From the NCBI RefSeq assembly GCF_023715785.1, contig NZ_JAMBOX010000001.1, positions 744,001 to 808,000 on the forward strand: a stretch of 64,000 nucleotides of DNA, read 5' to 3'. Within the stretch, counting starts at the first letter, position 1; each line of letters opens with the position of its first letter. The position numbers and the translations under genes are program-made. Shown here piece after piece: positions 57,995 to 64,000 of this stretch. This DNA comes from Neobacillus niacini (GTDB taxonomy: Bacteria > Bacillota > Bacilli > Bacillales > Cytobacillaceae). Under the pieces are notes generated by a model that was not told the origin of the DNA, ran no database searches, and saw nothing but the letters and a program-made list of their open reading frames with translations.

Positions 57995-58489
57995 ATGAGC
58001 CAATACTACAATCCTCAAGGATTTCAGCCTTATACCGGGGCGGTGGGTCAGCAGGGAGCCCAGCCGATTGCAGGCGGTCAAGGATTCCAACCGAGCCCGC
58101 AATTTCCGCCGCCGGGCACAGGAATGGGAGCGTTCCCAACTACGCCAACGTTCTCGGGTGGCGCGACTGGGTTTCCGGGTGCAGGAGCAGGAGTTCCAGG
58201 GATGCTGCCGATTGAGCAGTCCTACATCGAAAACATTTTGCGGTTAAACAAAGGCAAGCTTGTATCCGTATTTGCCACCTTCGAAGGCAACAACCAGTGG
58301 AATGCCAAGGAATTTAGAGGCGTCATCGAGGCGGCCGGCCGCGACCACGTCATCTTAAGCGACCCTCAGTCAGGTGTACGCTACCTCATCCCAATGGTAG
58401 CCGTCGACTACATCACCTTCTCCGAGGAAATCGAGTACGACTATCCATTTGGCGCCGGGCCAACGTTAGGGACTTATCCGCCGCGATAA
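57995..58489 (+). CDS. gerQ: Spore coat protein GerQ
   Basis: 164-aa inner-coat protein that retains the cortex hydrolase CwlJ and is cross-linked by transglutaminase. The first 70 residues are Gly/Pro/Gln-rich (QGFQPYTGAVGQQGAQP), suited to glutamine cross-linking. The conserved C-terminal domain begins SYIENILRLNKGKL and includes FRGVIEAAGRDHVILSDP. The start follows TAGGAGGGA at a good spacing. No cwlJ is adjacent. Confidence 0.93.
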   Translation: MSQYYNPQGFQPYTGAVGQQGAQPIAGGQGFQPSPQFPPPGTGMGAFPTTPTFSGGATGFPGAGAGVPGMLPIEQSYIENILRLNKGKLVSVFATFEGNNQWNAKEFRGVIEAAGRDHVILSDPQSGVRYLIPMVAVDYITFSEEIEYDYPFGAGPTLGTYPPR

Positions 58490-58497
58490 AAAGCAAA

Positions 58498-58530
58498 AAA
58501 GCATTGAGACGAGAGCTCAATGCTTTTTTG
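58498..58530 (+). terminator. gerQ terminator
   Basis: Stem AAAGCATTGAG/CTCAATGCTTT with a 7-base loop then TTTTTTG on the plus strand; it can also serve the gene at 58532 in reverse. Confidence 0.88.
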
Positions 58531-58531
58531 T

Positions 58532-58903
58532 TTAAAATTCTTTCATAGCCCCAAGGATCATTAATACCCATGCAGCCAAGAAGCAAACCCCGCCAATCGG
58601 GGTGATGGCACCAAGTGGTCCGATTTTCGTCAGACTCAATACATACAAGCTGCCGCTGAATAAAATGATGCCTGCAAGCATCAGCCAGCCGGACCAGGTA
58701 AATAGTGAACTGGTTGCCGCCTTTCCGAGCAGCAGCGCAACCACCATTAGGCCGGTGGCATGAAACATTTGATACTGGACCCCGGTTTTCCAAATATCCA
58801 AATAATGCGCATCGAGTTTGTCCTTTAATCCATGAGCGCCAAACGCCCCAAGCGCGACCGCCAAAAACGCGTTGATGGCGCCAATCATAATAAACGTCTT
58901 CAT
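58532..58903 (-). CDS. ywdK: DUF423 membrane protein (YwdK)
   Basis: 123-aa protein with four hydrophobic helices. The DUF423 signature is at the N-terminus (GAINAFLAVALGAFGAHGLKD) and in TPIGGVCFLAAWVLMILGA. Function unknown. It is 18 bases after ywdI on the same strand, in the conserved gerQ-ywdK-ywdI neighbourhood. Confidence 0.9.
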   Translation of the reverse strand: MKTFIMIGAINAFLAVALGAFGAHGLKDKLDAHYLDIWKTGVQYQMFHATGLMVVALLLGKAATSSLFTWSGWLMLAGIILFSGSLYVLSLTKIGPLGAITPIGGVCFLAAWVLMILGAMKEF

Positions 58904-58921
58904 CTTGATTTCTCCCCCTTT

Positions 58922-59260
58922 TTAAAAATCAAACAGTGAATCCCCATTCGCGTCGTCATCCATCTCCAATTTCTTCGGTTGCGGCATGACGGTTGGTTGT
59001 GGTTGGAACACTACAGGTTGTTGTTGAGCCACGATGGGCTGTTGAAAGGCCGCCGGTTGCGGAACAATCGGTTTTGGCTGCACTGGGAGTGGCTGCCTGC
59101 TATGTCCCCCGCTCACCGCCTGCTTTTCATCCAAAATTAATTCGCATAATATTTTAATAGAGTAGATCCGTTCCCGCAAGCCTTCCTCTGTTTGGCTCGC
59201 CCGGGCTTGTTGCAATTCATTTCCCATTTTCGTTAAAAGTTTTTCCATCGATATATTCAC
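58922..59260 (-). CDS. ywdI: YwdI family protein
   Basis: About 112 aa. A conserved helical N-terminus (MNISMEKLLTKMGNELQQA, then IYSIKILCELILDEKQ) is followed by a Gln/Pro-rich linker (about 60-95) and an acidic end (MDDDANGDSLFDF). The GTG at 59260 has AGAGGTG 6 bases upstream; an overlapping GTG at 59269 is less likely. No function is known. Confidence 0.82.
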   Translation of the reverse strand: MNISMEKLLTKMGNELQQARASQTEEGLRERIYSIKILCELILDEKQAVSGGHSRQPLPVQPKPIVPQPAAFQQPIVAQQQPVVFQPQPTVMPQPKKLEMDDDANGDSLFDF

Positions 59261-59388
59261 GAGTGACACCTCTGGTTTTGAGTCTGTAATCTATTCTACA
59301 TGAGTATGGTCGATTTTTCGAAAAAATAGACTTCGGTGCTCATTCGACATCATTCAACTTGTTTCACGTGAAACGCCCCTAAAAATGT

Positions 59389-59417
59389 CAAAACCCGCAC
59401 CTTCTCGGGGTACGGGT
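59389..59417 (-). terminator. moeB terminator
   Basis: Stem AACCCGTACC/GGTGCGGGTT with one mismatch and a 7-base loop, then TTTTG on the minus strand. Confidence 0.8.
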
Positions 59418-59420
59418 TGG

Positions 59421-60440
59421 TTAGCCTAATATTCGTTGATAGATTGATTTTGCATGCGTCAAGTCTTTGGTGCCATGGATTAGCGCGCGGCCGTCCTGGA
59501 AAATAACCATCCGTTCACCGCCGAGTTCTACCGATAAGAGGTACGGATTCCCCTTGACAGCATAGCCTAGCGAGCTGAGCTGGCCCGCCAATTGTTCCAG
59601 CGAAATTTCTCCTGTTTGCGACGGGCGAATTTGTACGGTATCCCGGCCGCACAACACGGTCGTTTTCGTCATATTTTCCCGGTCAAGATACGGATAAGTC
59701 CGCTCCTCGCCGCAGGACAAGCAACCGGCATGCTTTGCCTTCGACATTTTCATGCTGGTATATTGGTTGCGCCACAGGTCAAAGCTGACAAACGCCGTGC
59801 GAACGGCATCCCAGTCCTCAACGAGCATCTTCAACGCTTCCGCTGTCTGATGGGCAATGACCATTTGCACGGTTGGCGAGATAATTCCGCCCGTATCGCA
59901 GGTCATTCCCTGAAGCGGGATTGTCCGCAGCAGGCAATTCAAGCATGGCGTTTTTCCAGGAATGATGGAAAAACTCATCCCGAAACTGCCGACGCAGGCC
60001 CCATAAATCCACGGGACATTGTATTTCTGGGCCGCATCGTTCATCGCCATCCGCGTTTCGAAATTATCGGTCGCATCCAACATGACATCAACGTCAACGA
60101 TCAGTTCCTCCAGCAATTCAGGCGTGGCGTCGCCAATGATAGCGCGGATTTCGACATCACGATTGATTGCTTTGAGGCGCTTTTCTGCTGCTGCCGCTTT
60201 TGGCAGCTTTTCCGCGACATCCTCCTCGGTATAAAGCTGCTGGCGTTGCAGATTGCTCGCTTCGACATAATCACGGTCGATTATGGTAATCTTCCCGACC
60301 CCGGCGCGAGTAAGAATTTCAGCATTGCCGGACCCCAAGGCACCGGCGCCGATGATCAAAACATGCTTATTTCGGATTTTTTCTTGGCCTTCCTTGCCGA
60401 TTCCGGGAAAAAGGACCTGTCTTGAGTAGCGTTCGCTCAT
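59421..60440 (-). CDS. moeB: Molybdopterin synthase adenylyltransferase (MoeB/ThiF family)
   Basis: 339-aa E1-like enzyme that adenylates the C-terminal glycine of MoaD. Nucleotide site VLIIGAGALGSGNAEIL, Arg/Asp residues in DRDYVEASNLQRQQLY, and zinc cysteines in CLNC and CLSCG. An extra C-terminal region of about 75 residues follows the E1 core. The start at 60440 (MSERYSRQVLFPGIG) is preferred over an upstream ATG at 60488 inside moaD. As the last gene of the moe/moa operon it most likely serves MoaD, but the family also includes ThiF. Confidence 0.9.
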   Translation of the reverse strand: MSERYSRQVLFPGIGKEGQEKIRNKHVLIIGAGALGSGNAEILTRAGVGKITIIDRDYVEASNLQRQQLYTEEDVAEKLPKAAAAEKRLKAINRDVEIRAIIGDATPELLEELIVDVDVMLDATDNFETRMAMNDAAQKYNVPWIYGACVGSFGMSFSIIPGKTPCLNCLLRTIPLQGMTCDTGGIISPTVQMVIAHQTAEALKMLVEDWDAVRTAFVSFDLWRNQYTSMKMSKAKHAGCLSCGEERTYPYLDRENMTKTTVLCGRDTVQIRPSQTGEISLEQLAGQLSSLGYAVKGNPYLLSVELGGERMVIFQDGRALIHGTKDLTHAKSIYQRILG

Positions 60441-60444
60441 AGAA

Positions 60445-60678
60445 TCAGCCCCCGCTGACCGGTGGAATAAACGCGATTTCGTCGCCATCCTGAATCACTT
60501 CATCATTGGAAGCGAACTCTTCGTTAATCGCCGTCATGACCGTGTCCATTCGCGGCAATTTATATTTCGAGGTCAATTCTGCCTTCAGTTCAGCGACCGT
60601 TTTTCCGCTGGCATCTAACCGGAGAACCTCTTCACCGACAGCGTCACGTAAATGAGCAAAAAATAGAACCTTATTCAT
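60445..60678 (-). CDS. moaD: Molybdopterin synthase small subunit
   Basis: 77-aa ubiquitin-fold sulphur carrier ending in PPVSGG, the C-terminal GG that is adenylated and thiocarboxylated. It overlaps moaE by 8 bases and lies 4 bases from moeB, so the three products are coupled. Confidence 0.94.
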   Translation of the reverse strand: MNKVLFFAHLRDAVGEEVLRLDASGKTVAELKAELTSKYKLPRMDTVMTAINEEFASNDEVIQDGDEIAFIPPVSGG

Positions 60679-61138
60679 TTAAGTCACCCTCCTCAGGCTT
60701 TCCACTCGGATAGGCCTTCGTTTCCAACTGATTGCCGACCCATTCTTCGCCGTCTTCCCAGTGCTCTTTTTTCCAGATCGGGACGATTTCTTTAATCCGC
60801 TCAATCGCATAACGGTTCGCTTCATAAGAATCAGCGCGGTGCGGTGTCGACACGGCAATCACCACAGCAATATCGGTGATATCTAACCGCCCGACACGAT
60901 GCGTAATGGCTGCCTTCGAACCGGCCCACCGTTCCTCAATCTCACGGCCGATCTGCTCGAGCTTTTTCACAGCCATCGCTTCATAAGCTTCATAGATTAA
61001 AAATAATGTCTTTTTGCCGTACGTCAATTCACGGACAGTGCCGATAAACGTGGTAATCGCACCGGCCTCGCGCTGGACGACTTTATCAATCACCGCTTGG
61101 ATATTAATTGGTTCCTTGGAAATTTCATAGAACTTCAA
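60671..61138 (-). CDS. moaE: Molybdopterin synthase large subunit
   Basis: 155-aa catalytic subunit that inserts sulphur into precursor Z. Family segments include TFIGTVRE, YEAYEAMA, HRVGRLDITDIAVVIAVSTPHR and the catalytic Lys in IWKKEHWEDG. Directly downstream of the moeA fusion and overlapping moaD. Confidence 0.95.
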   Translation of the reverse strand: MKFYEISKEPINIQAVIDKVVQREAGAITTFIGTVRELTYGKKTLFLIYEAYEAMAVKKLEQIGREIEERWAGSKAAITHRVGRLDITDIAVVIAVSTPHRADSYEANRYAIERIKEIVPIWKKEHWEDGEEWVGNQLETKAYPSGKPEEGDLNE

Positions 61139-63061
61139 TTATTTCACCTCTTCAGCCAAGTTTTTCAACACGGCATTTTCGACCACTTGATAGCCGCCGA
61201 TGTTTTCTACCTGCTCCTTAAAGGCAGGGGAATGAATAATCTCGCGCAGCAGTATACCCTGCTCGCTTTCGTAAAAACTTCTTGTCATCACCAGATCATA
61301 TTCTTCATCGGCCAGCGGGACAAACTCGAGCCCCATCGCTTTTGCCGCTGGATAAATCCCCAGTCCGGCCGCATTCCTATCACCGTTTACTTCCGCTGCA
61401 ACCGCCAAATGCGAGAACATCTCACGGTCATAGCCAACGACATCTTCCGCACCTAAGCCTGATTCCTCAAGCAGCATATCAAATAAAATTCGCGTGCCAG
61501 CGCCCTTTTGCCGATTCACGAAATTGGCCTTTTTCTCGACTACATCACGAACATTAGAAATCCCAAGCGGATTGCCAGCCGGCAGAATCCAGCCCTGTTT
61601 GCGTTTTAAAAATGGATATAAGACAACGTCCTGTCCGGCCAGCAGCCTGCGAACGTATGAAATATTGTATTGTTTCGTTTCAGGGTCAAGCAAGTGAATC
61701 CCCGCTACATGGGCCTCCCCTTTTCGGACCGCCATGATTCCGGCCATACTGCCGACGTGAGCGGAAACAATCTTCATATCGGTCCGTATCCGCTTCAATG
61801 CAGATGACAGCAAGTCAATCGTTAAATCATGACTGCCCGTAAACATAATGGCATTCTTTATTTCTTCGAGAGGACGCAGCAATTCAACCTCTGCCATCTC
61901 TCCTTGCTCATAGCCAATCACTTCCGGCGGCACGACCAATAGCCCATCTGCCCGGACATAGGACATCGTTACACCCGCAGCGCGTGTCAACGGGTTGGCC
62001 ACAAACTCTCCGTTCACATAGCCGATATTCATCCGGACAAAGTCCTCGGCGCCCATTGACGAAACAATCCGACGGCCGAGCTTGACTGTCACCTTCTGCC
62101 GAACCGGCTCCGGAATGCCCAAATACTTGCAAACCAGCGGACGGGCGAACCATTCCAAAGCCAAATAAGCTGACACAGGATAGCCCGGAACACCGACAAC
62201 AATCTTCCCATTCACTTTTCCCAAAATGACCGGCTTGCCGGGTCGAGCGGCGACCCCATGGGTAAATACGGTGCCGATTTCGTTAATAATGTGGACGGTG
62301 TAGTCTTTGCGGCCTGCTGATGACCCGGCGTTAATCACGATAAAATCGGATGTTTCCGATGCTTCTAGCAGCACTTGCTTTATATTCTCGGGCTCATCCT
62401 TGACAATCCGGTGAAGCCGCGGCTCTCCGCCCCACTCCCTAATAAAATTGGTAAAAACCGTCCCGTTAAATTCAACAATTTTTCCAGGATCCATTTCAGA
62501 ACCGGGCTCGACAAGCTCATTTCCCGTTGGAATGACAGTGACAACCGGCTTCTTGACGACCAGAACCTTCAATAATCGAGAAGTCAGCAGAATCCCTAAA
62601 TCGGCTGGGCGCAGCTTATGCCCCTGCGGAAACAGCATTTCCTCCTGGACAATGTCCTCGCCAATCGGGCGGATATGCTGCCAAGGTGTTGCAGGCTCGA
62701 TAATTTCAATCGTATCATCGTCTAGCACCTGTACGTTTTCAATCATAATGACCGCATTAAATGGCGATGGAATCGCATTGCCAGTGTCGACATAAACAAA
62801 CTGATTGCCGCGCTTTAAATGAAGCGGATTCTGCTCATGGGCGGAATAGGTGGTTTCAGCGATAACCGCGACCCCATCCATCGCCGAAGCGTGGTAATGC
62901 GGTGTTGAAATCGGTGCAAAAATTGGCTCTGCTGTGACCCGTCCTAACGCATCGACCGCCGGAATCCATTCTGTTTCAGGGGTCAGATCGAATGCAGCAA
63001 GAATTTCGTCTCTGGCCTCAGTCCGTGGTTTATCTTCCAGGTAAATTTTCCGTTTGTACAT
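61139..63061 (-). CDS. MoeA-type molybdotransferase fused to a substrate-binding domain
   Basis: 640-aa protein. Residues about 1-405 are a full MoeA (molybdate insertion into adenylated molybdopterin): GDxL-like opening, VIPTGNEL, FIVINAGSSAGRKDYT and PGYPVSAYLALEWF. The C-terminal region (about 410-640) is a periplasmic-binding-protein-like domain (GSHDLTIDLLSSALKR, GSMAGIMAVRKGEAHVAGIHL, GWILPAGNPLGI), similar to those in LysR- and molybdate-type proteins. Such fusions occur in Firmicutes and archaea; the role of the extra domain, perhaps molybdate or tungstate sensing or retention, is unproven. It is 14 bases from the next moeA. Confidence 0.88.
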   Translation of the reverse strand: MYKRKIYLEDKPRTEARDEILAAFDLTPETEWIPAVDALGRVTAEPIFAPISTPHYHASAMDGVAVIAETTYSAHEQNPLHLKRGNQFVYVDTGNAIPSPFNAVIMIENVQVLDDDTIEIIEPATPWQHIRPIGEDIVQEEMLFPQGHKLRPADLGILLTSRLLKVLVVKKPVVTVIPTGNELVEPGSEMDPGKIVEFNGTVFTNFIREWGGEPRLHRIVKDEPENIKQVLLEASETSDFIVINAGSSAGRKDYTVHIINEIGTVFTHGVAARPGKPVILGKVNGKIVVGVPGYPVSAYLALEWFARPLVCKYLGIPEPVRQKVTVKLGRRIVSSMGAEDFVRMNIGYVNGEFVANPLTRAAGVTMSYVRADGLLVVPPEVIGYEQGEMAEVELLRPLEEIKNAIMFTGSHDLTIDLLSSALKRIRTDMKIVSAHVGSMAGIMAVRKGEAHVAGIHLLDPETKQYNISYVRRLLAGQDVVLYPFLKRKQGWILPAGNPLGISNVRDVVEKKANFVNRQKGAGTRILFDMLLEESGLGAEDVVGYDREMFSHLAVAAEVNGDRNAAGLGIYPAAKAMGLEFVPLADEEYDLVMTRSFYESEQGILLREIIHSPAFKEQVENIGGYQVVENAVLKNLAEEVK

Positions 63062-63075
63062 GACTGTGCCTCCTC

Positions 63076-64000
63076 TTACCGTGACGGAATCACAGGAACG
63101 TATTCACCCTGTGACACGCCTTCTTTTTCTGAACTAATCTCGACGATGCCATCGCTTTTGACCAGCGTCGTAATCAAGCCCGATTTGCCGATAATCGGCT
63201 CGGCCCACCACTCGCCGTCTTTTTCCTCAAGCCTAACACGAATATAATCGGACCGCCCCATCGACGATGGAATGTTTTTCGTAATCCGAGCGAACACCCG
63301 CTCCGGCCTCCGTTCCAATTTTTCGCCGGAAAGCTTTCGTAAAATCCGCTCGCCAAATAATTTAAAAATAATCATCGCCGAGGCTGGATGCCCTGGCAGG
63401 CCAATCACCGGTTTACCATCCGCTACTGCCAAAATTGTCGGTTTTCCCGGCTTGATGGAGATGCCGTGAACAAATACGCCAGGCTCGCCTAATGACTGAA
63501 TCACTTCGGTGGTATAATCCTTGGCCCCTACGGAGCTGCCGCCGGACATAATTAAACAGTCAACCTGTTCATACAGTTCACGGGCACGCTGGCTAAATTC
63601 CTCATAATCATCCTTGACGATTCCGCCGTAAATGACCTCGACGTTCCAGTCGCTGGCCAATCCGGCAATCGTCAGTCCGTTGATGTCGCGAATTTGGCCC
63701 ACCCGAAGGGATTCCGTGCTATAAGGAACAATTTCATCCCCGGACGACAAGTAACCGGCTTTGAGTTTTCGATAGACAGTGACATGGGTGATTCCTAAGG
63801 AGGCGAGTGCTCCCAACTCCTGGGCGCGCAGCTTCGTCCCCTTTTCGAGAAGAACCTCCCCTTTACGGATATCTTCGCCCGCACGAATCACATTTTCTCC
63901 AGGCGCTATCTGCTTATATGTATTCAAAAGACCGTCAACATCCTCGACATGCTCAATCATGATGACGCTGTCACTGCCGGCCGGAAGCATGCCGCCGGTC
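63076..64000 (-). CDS. moeA: Molybdopterin molybdotransferase MoeA (partial, runs off the right edge)
   Basis: The N-terminus lies beyond 64000. The sequence entering the window reads TGGMLPAGSDSVIMIEHVED, the standard central MoeA region, and continues through CLIMSGGSSVGAKDYT, IGLPGHPASAMIIF and the C-terminal domain IV (SGLITTLVKSDGIVEI). It is the plain MoeA of the operon, upstream of the fused MoeA. The stop at 63076 is 14 bases before the fused gene's start. Confidence 0.95.
   Translation of the reverse strand, partial: TGGMLPAGSDSVIMIEHVEDVDGLLNTYKQIAPGENVIRAGEDIRKGEVLLEKGTKLRAQELGALASLGITHVTVYRKLKAGYLSSGDEIVPYSTESLRVGQIRDINGLTIAGLASDWNVEVIYGGIVKDDYEEFSQRARELYEQVDCLIMSGGSSVGAKDYTTEVIQSLGEPGVFVHGISIKPGKPTILAVADGKPVIGLPGHPASAMIIFKLFGERILRKLSGEKLERRPERVFARITKNIPSSMGRSDYIRVRLEEKDGEWWAEPIIGKSGLITTLVKSDGIVEISSEKEGVSQGEYVPVIPSR

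Overview
The window is a chromosomal segment from an endospore-forming member of the Bacillaceae. Gene order closely follows the Bacillus subtilis atp-upp-glyA-ywl-spoIIR-prfA-rho-glpX-murZ-fba-spo0F-pyrG-rpoE-acdA-fadF-speB/speE-pbpG-ywf-gerQ stretch, and the sporulation genes are present (spoIIR, spo0F, rsfA, gerQ, sspH, a YhcN/YlaJ lipoprotein, pbpG). The genus cannot be fixed from this window alone. No rRNA, tRNA, insertion sequence, prophage or CRISPR array was recognised.

Layout. 1-2620: the F0 half of the ATP synthase operon (atpZ-like, atpI, atpB, atpE, atpF, start of atpH) with its promoter. 2.8-5.1 kb: a secreted subtilisin-like protease. 5.6-12.1 kb: upp, glyA, ywlG, rpiB, ywlE, mntP, ywlC (tRNA t6A) and ywlB. 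12.2-14.1 kb: an orphan pair of peptide-type ABC permeases wedged between ywlB and spoIIR. 14.2-20.8 kb: spoIIR with a very long linker, an M50-type membrane protease, prmC/prfA, a spore lipoprotein, tdk and rpmE. 21-28 kb: rho, glpX, murZ, a transaldolase-family gene, fba, spo0F and ywjG. 28.4-30.8 kb: pyrG with a leader fitting reiterative-transcription attenuation, then rpoE. 31.3-42.6 kb: a fatty-acid and branched-chain acyl-CoA degradation block (icmF, a TetR regulator, two acyl-CoA dehydrogenases, 3-hydroxyacyl-CoA dehydrogenase, thiolase, fadF) with two related FadR-like palindromes. 42.7-59 kb: cardiolipin synthase, sspH, ywiB, agmatinase and spermidine synthase, PBP 2D, the ywhD/C/B genes, ywgA, ywfO, rsfA, lipL, pta, hemQ, gerQ and small genes. 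59.4-64 kb: a molybdenum cofactor operon (two moeA genes, moaE, moaD, moeB).

The coding content is ordinary. The unusual signal lies mostly between genes. (1) Several intergenic regions carry short arrays in which a core of about 8-11 bp recurs at almost exactly 21 bp with unrelated spacers: near 5.2, 5.4, 18.8, 28.3, 36.5 and 38.7-38.9 kb. Each locus has its own core, except that 5.4 and 18.8 kb share one in opposite orientation. The 38.7 kb array has ten cores in perfect 21-bp register. (2) A dispersed palindromic element built on GGTGTCAGGCACC occurs about eight times between genes; one copy has inserted in frame inside prmC and adds about 29 residues to the methyltransferase. (3) SpoIIR and the cardiolipin synthase each carry lineage-specific low-complexity or tandem-repeat insertions.

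Regulatory sites that could be read include SigA promoters for atp, upp and pyrG, an operator inside the fadF promoter, SigF/SigG/SigE/SigH-type promoters before spoIIR, rsfA, sspH, gerQ and spo0F, and cre-like sites near pta and the thiolase operon.
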